A stretch of 64,000 nucleotides of DNA from Gemmatirosa kalamazoonensis (lineage in GTDB: Bacteria > Gemmatimonadota > Gemmatimonadetes > Gemmatimonadales > Gemmatimonadaceae): assembly GCF_000522985.1 (NCBI RefSeq), contig NZ_CP007130.1, positions 558,001 to 622,000 of the forward strand, in the 5' to 3' direction. The notes under the pieces are model-generated. The model searched no databases. It worked only from the letters and a program-made list of their open reading frames with translations, and was not told the DNA's origin. The translations under genes and the position numbers were made by a program. Every line of letters starts with the position of its first letter. Within the stretch, counting starts at the first letter, position 1. Positions 17,584-27,741 of this stretch are shown in pieces.

Positions 17584-18438
17584 TCAGCTCGCGCTCGGCT
17601 GACTCACGCGCTGATGCACGCCGAACGCCCCGCCCTGCGGGTCGCGGCAGATCGCCACGCGGTCGCCGCCGGGAACCTCCATCGGGCCGGTGAGCACCTG
17701 GCCGCCCTGCTCCTTCACCGTCGCCACCGCGGCGTCGACGTCGGGGACGCGGAAGTACAGCGTCCACATCGGCGGGATCTCCTCGGTCGGGCGCTTCATC
17801 ATGCCGCCGTACATGTGCTGTCCGCCGCGGCCGTACATGAGATACCGGCCGTGCTCCGGCCCCATGTCCATGGTGCTCGCCTCCGACCAGCCGAGCAGCT
17901 GGCGGTAGAAGTCGAACGCGGCGTCGAGATCCGTCGTGTACAGCTCGTGCCACGACACGTCACCGAGTCCCGGCTCGGCGGGCATGGGGCCCGGCGCGTT
18001 CGACGGCGTGAACAGCGCGAAGTAGGCGCCCTGCGGATCGGTGAGCACGGCGAAGCGCCCGACCGTAGGGATGTCCGTCGGCGGCACGTGCGTCGACGCG
18101 CCGAGCCGCTCGGCCTCGGCGACCGTCGCGTCGACGTCGGGGGTGCCGACGTACGAGAGCCAGTGCGCCGGCACGCCTGCCGCGCTCTCCTGCTCCGGCA
18201 TCCGCATCACGCCGCCGATCGGCGCGCCGGCGGCGTTCGTCCACATGGTGTAGGCCGGTGCCCCCGGGCCCATCTCGAACGGCGTCGTCGTCCACCCCAC
18301 CACCGTCGTGTAGAACGCACGCGCAGCCGACTCGTCGGTGGTCATGTGGTCGTACCAGAGATACCGGCCGAGGAGCGAGTCGTTCGTCGCCGAGAGAGGA
18401 GAGGGCTGCGCGTCGGTGCCGCTGGCGGGGCTGGTCAT
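17584..18438 (-). CDS. Two-domain VOC (glyoxalase-like) protein
   Basis: A 284-residue protein with two tandem vicinal-oxygen-chelate domains. Domain 1 begins at RYLWYDHMTTDESAARAFYT and domain 2 at SWHELYTTDLDAAFDFYRQL; each ends with the typical DPQGAYFALF or DPQGGAFGVH. Such proteins are soluble and bind metal or small molecules. Specific substrate unknown; relatives are often annotated as glyoxalase/bleomycin-resistance proteins. AGGAG precedes the ATG by 9 bases. Confidence 0.88.
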   Translation of the reverse strand: MTSPASGTDAQPSPLSATNDSLLGRYLWYDHMTTDESAARAFYTTVVGWTTTPFEMGPGAPAYTMWTNAAGAPIGGVMRMPEQESAAGVPAHWLSYVGTPDVDATVAEAERLGASTHVPPTDIPTVGRFAVLTDPQGAYFALFTPSNAPGPMPAEPGLGDVSWHELYTTDLDAAFDFYRQLLGWSEASTMDMGPEHGRYLMYGRGGQHMYGGMMKRPTEEIPPMWTLYFRVPDVDAAVATVKEQGGQVLTGPMEVPGGDRVAICRDPQGGAFGVHQRVSQPSAS

Positions 18439-18574
18439 GGGGCGCTCCTGGGGTGGATTCCGAAGACACACCGAAAGGGGACGGCAATCTGCCGGTGACC
18501 TGCATGGAGCGCCAGCCTCCGTCACCACATTGTGACGAGACGCAGCAGGAGGTCCCGACGGCGCGTCGGGGCGC
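18439..18574. promoter_or_regulatory. Upstream region of the VOC gene with a small palindrome
   Basis: A perfect 5-bp inverted repeat GTCAC-N6-GTGAC lies at 18521-18536. It sits between the end of the BTAD gene and the start of the VOC gene and could be a regulator site; it could also be chance. Confidence 0.35.
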
Positions 18575-19306
18575 CTAACGCGCGGTCGCGCCGCGCACGC
18601 GCGCGCTGAGCGCCTGCGTCTCCGGCGACGGCTCCGCGTCGTACTCGCGCTTCAGGCGGCGCGCGAAGTCGTCGTACACGTGCACCGCACCGGCGCGGTC
18701 GCCGAGCCGGTCGAGGAGCTGCATGACGCGGCGGAGCATGCGCTCGTCGGTCGGCGCGAGCGCGGCGGCGTGGCGGGCGTAGCGCGTGGCGATGGTGTAG
18801 TCGCCGCCGTCCTCGAAGCGCGCCGCGAGTCCCCACGCGCACGCCGCCGCGCGGTCGCGCAGCTCGGTGCGGCTGCGCTCGAGCCAATCCTCGAACTCGC
18901 CGGCGTCCTGCACGAAGAAACCCGGCAGCAGCTCGCCGCGCCGGTACAGCTCGAGCGCGCGCGAGTAGTAGCTCTTCTCGACGCACTCGCTGAACTCCAC
19001 CGCGTCGCACCACACCGCATCGGGGGCGAGCCCGATCTCCTCGTCGCCGCGCGCCGCGAGCGCCGCGGCACCGAGCGCGCGCCGGAGCGCGTACACCGCC
19101 TTGCGCAGCGCCGCGCGGGCGTGCTCCTGGTCGAGCTCGGGCCACAGGAGCCCGACGAGCCGGTCGCGGCGATGCAGCGCGCCGGGCGACGCGAGCGCGA
19201 GGTAGGCGAGCAGCGCGACGCACTTCGACTGCGCGAGCAGCGCGCCCGCCTCCTCCGCGGCGACGCCGCGCAGGTCGGTCGGGCCGAGCAGCCGGAGCTC
19301 GATCAT
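18575..19306 (-). CDS. Small BTAD-type transcriptional regulator
   Basis: A 243-residue SARP-like regulator. The N-terminus matches an OmpR-like winged helix (IELRLLGPTDLRG, LLAYLALASPGALHRRDRLV, GLLWPELDQEHARAALRKAV, YALRRALG). Residues about 100-240 form the bacterial transcriptional activation domain with TPR-like helices (ERMLRRVMQLLDRLGDRAGA). There is no C-terminal ATPase or sensor region. It is divergent from a Ser/Thr kinase gene with a 175-base shared promoter, suggesting a kinase-regulator pair. ATG 19306 is where family similarity begins. Confidence 0.85.
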   Translation of the reverse strand: MIELRLLGPTDLRGVAAEEAGALLAQSKCVALLAYLALASPGALHRRDRLVGLLWPELDQEHARAALRKAVYALRRALGAAALAARGDEEIGLAPDAVWCDAVEFSECVEKSYYSRALELYRRGELLPGFFVQDAGEFEDWLERSRTELRDRAAACAWGLAARFEDGGDYTIATRYARHAAALAPTDERMLRRVMQLLDRLGDRAGAVHVYDDFARRLKREYDAEPSPETQALSARVRGATAR

Positions 19307-19481
19307 GGCGGCCAAGGTACGGCCGACGTGGGCGGGGGGAAAGTCGACCTGGCGGCGCGGCGCGCGCGGAACGCTCGCGGAACGGTTCGCGAACGCCGGG
19401 CCCACGATGCCGGAACCGCCGCCGCGAACATTGGGCGCCGTGACGTCGACGCTCGATTCCGCGACCGCAACCGGCCCGCCC

Positions 19482-20468
19482 ATGCCCACCCGCCTCGACC
19501 TCCAGCGCACGCTCCCGCTCGGTCACGCACGCCCCGACACGGACTCGGCGCTCGACCCGCGCGCGTTAGGCACCCGCTACCGCGTCGAGCGCGAGCTCGG
19601 CGGCGCCGGGGCGAGCCGCGTGCTGCTCGCGCGCGACCTCGCGGCCGACCGCAGCGTGGCGCTCAAGATCCTCGGCGCCGGCGCCGACGCGGCCGAGCGC
19701 GCGCGGTTCGATCGCGAGATCGCGCTCACGGCGCGCCTGCGCCACCCCGGCGTCATCGAGGTGCTCGACGCCGGCCGCGTGGGTCCCGGCGGCTCGACGT
19801 ACTACGTGATGCCGTACGTCGGCGCCGAGTCGCTGCACGAGCGGATCGCGCGTCACGGGCCGCTCGCCGTGGGCGACGCGCTCCGCATCGCGCACGCGCT
19901 CGCCGGCGCGCTCGCCCACGCGCACGCGCACGGGGTGGTGCACCGCGACGTGAAGCCGGCGAACGTGCTGCTGGCCGGCGCGCGCCCGGTGCTCATCGAC
20001 TTCGGCATCGCGTGCACGCTCGACGGCGACGTCGGCGGGGAGCGCATCACGGCGACCGGCTCGCTCGTCGGCACGCCGACGTACATGAGCCCCGAGCAGG
20101 CCGCCGGCGACGGCGGCGTGGACGGCCGCGCGGACGTGTACGCGTTAGGCTGCGTGCTGTACGAGATGCTTACCGGCGAGCCGCCGTTCAGCGGCCGTAC
20201 CGACGTCGTGCTCTGCCGCCGGCTGCGCGAGCGGCCGCCGCATCCGCGCCATCGGCGGCGCGACATCCCGGCCGACGTCGACGCCGCGGTCGTGCGCGCG
20301 CTCGCGCCGCTGCCGACCGCGCGCTACGACAGCGCCGCCGCGTTCGCCGCCGCGCTCGAGCGCGCCCTCGCGCGCGACGCCGGGCGCGCCGAGCGCGGCG
20401 AGCCGTGGCACACGCGCGGCTGGCGCGTGCTGCGGTCGCTCGGCCTCGCGCTCACGATCGGGGCGTGA
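19482..20468 (+). CDS. Ser/Thr protein kinase, catalytic domain only
   Basis: A 328-residue eukaryote-like kinase. It shows the glycine loop GGAGASRVLLARD, the lysine in VALKIL, the catalytic loop HRDVKPANVLL, the metal motif DFGIA, and SPEQAAG in place of APE. The juxtamembrane tail ends abruptly in a hydrophobic run (SLGLALTIGA) at the point where a repeat element starts. Relatives usually continue with a membrane helix and sensor or TPR domains, so this copy may be truncated. ATG 19407 is an alternative in-frame start. Divergent from the BTAD regulator. Confidence 0.88.
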   Translation: MPTRLDLQRTLPLGHARPDTDSALDPRALGTRYRVERELGGAGASRVLLARDLAADRSVALKILGAGADAAERARFDREIALTARLRHPGVIEVLDAGRVGPGGSTYYVMPYVGAESLHERIARHGPLAVGDALRIAHALAGALAHAHAHGVVHRDVKPANVLLAGARPVLIDFGIACTLDGDVGGERITATGSLVGTPTYMSPEQAAGDGGVDGRADVYALGCVLYEMLTGEPPFSGRTDVVLCRRLRERPPHPRHRRRDIPADVDAAVVRALAPLPTARYDSAAAFAAALERALARDAGRAERGEPWHTRGWRVLRSLGLALTIGA

Positions 20469-20801
20469 ACACATTGAACCGCAGAGGACGCAGAGGGGTG
20501 CAGAGGACTGCCTCTTCGAATTGAACCACAGAGGGCACGGAGGACACGGAGGAGAACCACGTCAATGGGTTTCCTCCGTGTCCTCTGTGCCCTCCGTGGT
20601 CAATGGCAGTTGACGTTCTCTTCGACAGGTTCGAGGTGCCAGGCGAGTACTCTGGGGATCCAACGGCGATGAAGAGGATCTCGAGATCTCTTCAATCGCA
20701 CGTGGATCCCCAGGGTACTCGTCTATCCCCTCGCTCCATCGATGTTCTCTGCGACCCTCTGCGTCCTCTGCGGCTCGATACGAAGCGTCGGCGCTCCACG
20801 T
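20469..20801. repeat. Repeat-filled gap with three nested hairpins
   Basis: About 330 bases with no gene. Outer arms of GCAGAGG units (about 20476-20510 and 20742-20775) enclose two separate hairpins: GGACACGGA-type arms (about 20524-20557 and 20570-20600), and arms at about 20645-20665 and 20700-20720 (GAGTACTCTGGGGATCC paired with GGATCCCCAGGGTACTC), the latter with a GATCTCGAGATC palindrome in its loop. It separates a plus-strand kinase from minus-strand regulators. Confidence 0.85.
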
Positions 20802-21032
20802 TCACGACGCCCGATCGATCTCGTCGCGGACGAGGTAGTACGACGGCCCGCGGCGGCCGCGGCGCAGTCGGACGAGGCCGAGCTGCGTGAGCATGCGCAC
20901 GTGCGGCGCGATCGCGCGCCATGCCGCGCCGAGATCTTCCGCGAACTCGCGCGGCGTGCGGGGACCACCGCTGAGCATGTCGAGAATCGCGCGACGGCGT
21001 GCGTCACGCAGCACGTTGCCTCGAGGACGCAT
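20802..21032 (-). CDS. ArsR-type winged-helix regulator, 76 aa
   Basis: A minimal winged-helix DNA-binding protein. RDARRRAILDMLSGGPRTPR and FAEDLGAAWRAIAPHVRMLT form the helix-turn-helix, and LGLVRLRRGRRGPSYYLV is the beta-wing. No metal-binding cysteines are seen, so it is not a metal sensor of the classical type. It lies downstream of a BlaI-like regulator on the same strand, 76 bases away. Confidence 0.75.
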   Translation of the reverse strand: MRPRGNVLRDARRRAILDMLSGGPRTPREFAEDLGAAWRAIAPHVRMLTQLGLVRLRRGRRGPSYYLVRDEIDRAS

Positions 21033-21108
21033 GGGCCCACCGTGGTCCGCGGCACGCGCGCGCGCCAGCGCGGTGGGATCGGCCGTGCATTCGCGCGGGC
21101 GAGTCGCG

Positions 21109-21521
21109 TCACGCGCCGTCGCTCTCGTCGAGCCCGCGCTCGGCGCGGCGGAGCAGCTCGCGCAGCCGCGTCGCGTCGACGGGACGCACGTCGGTGCGAG
21201 CGCGCACGGCGCCGGAGCGGCCGTCCTCGGCGGCGAACAGCGAGGCGAGCATCCCCTCGACGCGCGCGGCGAGCACGTCGCGCCGACGGACGAGCGCGTG
21301 ATACACGCCCTGGCGTCCGTTCAGCCGGTGCGTCACGAACCCGCGCTGCTCGAGCCGGCCGAGCAGGGTGGCGATCGTCTTCGGCGCGACGTCGGCGCGG
21401 TGCCGCACCGCGGCGTGCACGTCGGCGATGGTCGCCTCGCCCCCGGCCCACAGCGCGCCGAGGATGAGCAGGTGCAGGTCGGTGAGCTCGGCGAGCTCGC
21501 CGCGTCGCGGCGGGGCCGCGC

Positions 21522-21525
<4 letters not shown>
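21109..21525 (-). CDS. BlaI/MecI/CopY-family repressor
   Basis: A 138-residue winged-helix regulator. LTDLHLLILGALWAGGEATI begins the DNA-binding domain, and KTIATLLGRLEQRGFVTHRL is the recognition helix plus wing; the C-terminus is the dimerisation helix region. In this family a BlaR1-type M56 protease normally inactivates the repressor. Here instead the GTG start overlaps the stop of a Ser/Thr kinase-TPR gene (GTGA), so the kinase may be the partner. Confidence 0.85.
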
Positions 21526-24082
<2,557 letters not shown>

Positions 24083-24134
24083 GCCCAGTCTGACACCACC
24101 GGAAGGCCTTCGGTTTCAGCGCGACGGCCGATCA

Positions 24135-25538
24135 TCAGCCCGCGAGCGCCCGGTCCAGCTCGTCGAGCAGGATCTCCAGATCCGCCGGCACCGTCTTGTA
24201 GTTCGTGATGCACGCGCGTAAGACGCGTTCGTCACCGGTGAGCGCGACGTCGCTGATCCAGGCGTGCCCGCGCGCCTGCACCGCCGACACGACCGCCGCC
24301 GTCGTCCGCTCGCCGGCGCGGATGCGTGGGTGCGTGAAGCACGCGAGCGGCAGCGGCGTGTCGTTGACGACGATCCAGCCGCGCTCGCGCAGCCGCGCGC
24401 GGAGCAGGTCGCCCATGTCGGCCTGGTGCTCGAGCGCGGCGGCCATGCCGTCCGCGCCTAACGTGGCGAGCGTCATGAACAGCTTGAGCCCGATGAACCG
24501 ACGGGACCACTGCAGGCTGCCGCGATAGAGATCCTCGCGCCCCGGTGCATCGGGCGGCACGTACGACGCCTCGACGTCGAACGCGTGGCGGAGCACCTCC
24601 GGGTGCCGGGTGAAGAACATCCCGGCGCCCATCGGCACGGAGAGCCACTTGTGCGCGTCGCAGGTAACGGAGTCGGCGCGCTCCACGCCGCGCACCGCGC
24701 CCCGCAGCCGCGGCGACAGCGCCGCCGCCCCGCCCCACGCCGCATCCACGTGGTACCACGCGCCGCACGCCGCGGCCACGTCGGCGAGCGCGTCGAGATC
24801 GTCGATGATCCCCGCCCCGGTCGTCCCCGCCGTGGCGACGACGAGCACCGGGCGCCATCCCGCGGCCCGGTCGGCGTCGATGCGTGCGCGGAGCGCGGCG
24901 GCGTCCATCCGCAGCCGGTCGTCGTGCGGCACGACACGCAGCGCGTCCTCGCCGAGGCCGGAGACGCGGACGCACTTGTGGAACGAGTGATGGCTCTGCG
25001 TCGACACGTAGACGGCCGGCCGCTCGCCGAGCGCCGCGGCGCCCCGCTCGGCGTACGCCGGCATCACGTGCGACAGCGCGGCGACGAGCGCGGTCTGGTT
25101 CGCCTCGTTGCCGCCGGTCGTGAAGTGCATCGCGCACGCGGCGGGGTCGAGGCCGAGGGCGCGCGCCACGAACGCGAGCGTGTGCCGCTCGATCTCGTTC
25201 CCTGCCGGCGAGTGCGCCCACGCCGCGAGCTGCGGGTTGTAGAGCGCGGCCAGCGCGTCGGCGCACACCGCGGCGGGATGCACCGCGGGGTTGAACAGCC
25301 CGAAGTAGCGCGGGTGCGTGACGTGGAGCGACCAGTCGCGCAGCATCCGCGCGACGTCGGGGAGCACGGCGTCGAGCGGGCGCGCGGCGTCGAACGGATA
25401 CGCCTCGGCGAGATGGGCGCGGATCTCGGCGGCGGTCACGTCGGGGGTGACGCGCAACGAGGCGACGGCTTCCGGGAACGCTCGGATCTCGCGGGCGAGG
25501 ACGTCGAGCGCGTCGGGCGAACGGTCGGCGGTGGTCAC
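24135..25538 (-). CDS. Group II PLP-dependent amino acid decarboxylase
   Basis: A 467-residue fold-type I PLP enzyme. The phosphate and ring-binding residues are in FTTGGNEANQTALVAAL and TQSHHSFHKC (stacking His), the aspartate in WYHVDAAWGGAA, and the Schiff-base lysine in CDAHKWLSVPMGAG. This is the aromatic amino acid/diaminobutyrate/glutamate decarboxylase family; the exact amino acid cannot be read from motifs. It begins with GTG (no strong ribosome site) and is divergent from the SGNH gene at the edge of the biosynthetic region. It could supply an amine building block, which is an inference. Confidence 0.85.
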   Translation of the reverse strand: MTTADRSPDALDVLAREIRAFPEAVASLRVTPDVTAAEIRAHLAEAYPFDAARPLDAVLPDVARMLRDWSLHVTHPRYFGLFNPAVHPAAVCADALAALYNPQLAAWAHSPAGNEIERHTLAFVARALGLDPAACAMHFTTGGNEANQTALVAALSHVMPAYAERGAAALGERPAVYVSTQSHHSFHKCVRVSGLGEDALRVVPHDDRLRMDAAALRARIDADRAAGWRPVLVVATAGTTGAGIIDDLDALADVAAACGAWYHVDAAWGGAAALSPRLRGAVRGVERADSVTCDAHKWLSVPMGAGMFFTRHPEVLRHAFDVEASYVPPDAPGREDLYRGSLQWSRRFIGLKLFMTLATLGADGMAAALEHQADMGDLLRARLRERGWIVVNDTPLPLACFTHPRIRAGERTTAAVVSAVQARGHAWISDVALTGDERVLRACITNYKTVPADLEILLDELDRALAG

Positions 25539-25681
25539 GGGCGGAGATCTAGGGCCGGCGCGGCCCGCCCGATATCACCATCCGACGGTCTTCGCCGAGC
25601 GCGGGCGTTGACAGGTCTCGCTCCGGTTCCAAGAGTTGAGCGCCCCTCCTCCTGTCCCCCCGCCCCCCGCCCCACGCTCAG
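25539..25681. promoter_or_regulatory. Divergent promoter region, decarboxylase/SGNH genes
   Basis: A 143-base gap between divergent starts. It contains an unusual C-rich stretch at 25645-25675 next to the SGNH start. No operator-like repeat seen. Confidence 0.4.
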
Positions 25682-27019
25682 ATGACGGAGAGCTCCTCCG
25701 CGCGTCCCCACACCGGACCGCGTGTCGCAGTACTCGTGGTCGGCGTCGTCGTCGTCGCGTTCGCCCTCATCGACCGGTGGCTCACCGTGCGACGCGGCTT
25801 CAGCGCGCCGGTGGGCACCGTGCCCTTCCTGGTGTTCGGCGGCCTGCTCGTGGCCGCGGGGCTGTTCGGGCGCAACGTGGTGCCGGCGTATCGCGGCACC
25901 GCCACCATCCTCCTGAACGTCATCCTCCTGCTCGTGCTCGTCGAGGGCGCGTCGGCGATGCTTCGCCGCTGGCGGGCGCGCAACCGCGTGGAGCGCAGCT
26001 ACGAGGAAATGGCGTGGCACCCGTTCTACCGCGACAAGCCGTGGGCGGCCGAGTACTGGCGCGAGTTCGAGGAGTCGAAGCCGATGGCGTACGCGCCGTT
26101 CGTCATCTTCCGGCGGCGCCCGTACAACGGCCAGTACATCCACATCGACCGTGACCGCCGCCGCGTGACGCCGGGGGCGAACTGCGCGCCCGGCGCGTTC
26201 GTGGTCTACATGTTCGGCGGCTCCACGATGTGGGGCACGGGCTCCCCCGACTCGGCGTCGATCCCGGCGTACGTCCAGCAGGGGCTGGCCAAGCGCGTGT
26301 CGGGCCCGGTGTGCGTCGTGAACTTCGGCGAGAGCGCGTACGTCTCGCTCCAGGGGATGATCCAGCTCGCGCTGCAGCTGCGCGCCGGCGCGCGCCCGAA
26401 CGCCGTCGTGTTCTACGACGGCATCAACGACGTCGGGACGACGTGGCAGTTCGGGCGTGCCGGCAGCCACTCCGACCAGTCGGACATCGCGGCGGCGTTC
26501 GAGCGGCGCAGCGCCGTGCGGCAGCTCGCGGAGCAGACCTCGACGTACGCCGTGCTGCGCCAGAGCTTCGCGCCGGTGCGACGCGACACGTTCCCCATCG
26601 CGGGGCTCGCCGACTCGGTCGTGCACAACTACCTCGGCGTGACCGAGGTGGTGCGCGCGCTCGGCAAGGCGTACGGCTTCCGCACCCTGTTCTTCTGGCA
26701 GCCCGCGCTGAGCGAGTCGGGCAAGGTGATGACGGCGCTCGAGAAGCGCGACGTCGGCACGCGCGCGCGACGGCACCTGCAGCTGTTCGCGGAGACGTAC
26801 ACGCGGATGCGCGCGATCGCCGCACGCGACTCCGCCGACGATCTGCACGACCTGTCGAGCGTGCTCGCCGACATGCGCGGCGACGTCTTCCTCGACCAGG
26901 CGCACCTCACGCCCGACGGCAACGCGCGCGTGGCGGCGGCGATGCTGCGCGCATGGGACGGGCTGCCGGACTGCACGGCCCCGCGCGGGTGCGCGCCGGC
27001 GGCGCTCGCCGCGCGCTAG
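25682..27019 (+). CDS. Membrane-anchored SGNH-hydrolase-like protein
   Basis: A 445-residue protein with three N-terminal membrane helices (residues about 14-90) and a C-terminal SGNH-like domain. Block I is MFGGSTMWG with Ser as nucleophile, block III is FYDGINDVG, and the catalytic Asp-His pair is in FLDQAHLTPDGN. Such proteins act as O-acyltransferases or esterases on polysaccharides or lipids at the membrane. It lies next to the carbamoyltransferase operon, from which a large hairpin separates it. I favour a role in modifying an exported glycan or peptide, but there is no direct proof. Confidence 0.8.
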   Translation: MTESSSARPHTGPRVAVLVVGVVVVAFALIDRWLTVRRGFSAPVGTVPFLVFGGLLVAAGLFGRNVVPAYRGTATILLNVILLLVLVEGASAMLRRWRARNRVERSYEEMAWHPFYRDKPWAAEYWREFEESKPMAYAPFVIFRRRPYNGQYIHIDRDRRRVTPGANCAPGAFVVYMFGGSTMWGTGSPDSASIPAYVQQGLAKRVSGPVCVVNFGESAYVSLQGMIQLALQLRAGARPNAVVFYDGINDVGTTWQFGRAGSHSDQSDIAAAFERRSAVRQLAEQTSTYAVLRQSFAPVRRDTFPIAGLADSVVHNYLGVTEVVRALGKAYGFRTLFFWQPALSESGKVMTALEKRDVGTRARRHLQLFAETYTRMRAIAARDSADDLHDLSSVLADMRGDVFLDQAHLTPDGNARVAAAMLRAWDGLPDCTAPRGCAPAALAAR

Positions 27020-27028
27020 CGCCGCGAC

Positions 27029-27150
27029 TCCACGTACGGGGTCTCCTGAGACTGAAGAAGGACTGAAGGAGGACTGAAGAAGGAAACACCAACAGGGTTG
27101 TTGGTCCTTCTTCAGTCCTCCTTCAGTCCTTCAGAAACACGTACGTGGAG
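27029..27150. repeat. Long hairpin of GACTGAAG units between convergent genes
   Basis: Arms at about 27029-27083 and 27099-27150 contain (A)GGACTGAAG(A/G) units and their complements, closed at the base by CTCCACGTAC/GTACGTGGAG and at the tip by CCAAC/GTTGG. It fills the gap between the SGNH stop and the DUF5989 stop. Probable bidirectional terminator. Confidence 0.9.
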
Positions 27151-27155
27151 GCCCG

Positions 27156-27314
27156 TCAGAAGATCGTGTAGATGAACGGCGCGAGCGCCGAGCCCTGCGC
27201 GAACACCATGAGCCCACCCACGGTGAGCAGCACCACGACGATGGGCAGGAGCCAGAACTTCTTCCGCTCCCGCATGAACGCCCACAGCTCGCCTAACAGT
27301 CCGCGACGGGCCAC
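27156..27314 (-). CDS. DUF5989-family small membrane protein, 52 aa
   Basis: A very short protein with a GTG start and a strong GGAGGA ribosome site about 8 bases upstream. The sequence has an amphipathic N-terminus (LLGELWAFMRERKKFWLLP) followed by one membrane helix (IVVVLLTVGGLMVFAQG) and ends in PFIYTIF. The pattern ELW.FM..RKK.WL.P matches the small DUF5989 proteins found next to SxtJ and carbamoyltransferase genes. Function unknown, but the conserved triad implies a membrane complex with the two upstream products. Confidence 0.8.
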   Translation of the reverse strand: MARRGLLGELWAFMRERKKFWLLPIVVVLLTVGGLMVFAQGSALAPFIYTIF

Positions 27315-27333
27315 GATCGGATCCTCCCGGTAA

Positions 27334-27741
27334 CTAGAACTGACGCTCCATGCGCTCGGCGGTCGGCACCGCCGGCATGTGCGGCTCCCACCGCGACGCG
27401 GTGCGCGCGCGGCGGCCGCCGATCGGGCCGCCGGTGCGCCGGCGGACGAACCCGGCGGGCGTGATGGCGACGAAATAGACGACGCCCATGAACACCGGCG
27501 TCGTGACCTTCGAGATGCGGTGCGCGAGTCCCATCCACGCGCGCTCCACGGGGCCGAGCGCGGTCGGCGCGACGAGCGCCGCGACGACGAGCGCCCCGCC
27601 GACGCCCTGCAGCACCGCGGCGGTGCGCACGCGTCCGCGCCACCACGCGATGCCGCCTAACGCGAGGAACGCGAGGCCGACCGTGAGGCCGAACTTCCGC
27701 CCGTCGGCGGCACTCAGTCGAGCTGGAACTCGCGCTGCCAT
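27334..27741 (-). CDS. SxtJ-family membrane protein
   Basis: A 135-residue protein with three or four hydrophobic segments (FGLTVGLAFLALGGIAWW, VGGALVVAALVAPTALG) and the SxtJ signature region WMGLAHRISKVTTPVFMGVV and YFVAITPAGFVRRR. The ATG at 27741 has a near-perfect GGAGGAG site and gives a 28-base overlap with the carbamoyltransferase, so the two are translationally coupled. SxtJ genes accompany carbamoyltransferases in saxitoxin and polysaccharide loci; the molecular role is not known. Confidence 0.85.
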   Translation of the reverse strand: MAARVPARLSAADGRKFGLTVGLAFLALGGIAWWRGRVRTAAVLQGVGGALVVAALVAPTALGPVERAWMGLAHRISKVTTPVFMGVVYFVAITPAGFVRRRTGGPIGGRRARTASRWEPHMPAVPTAERMERQF

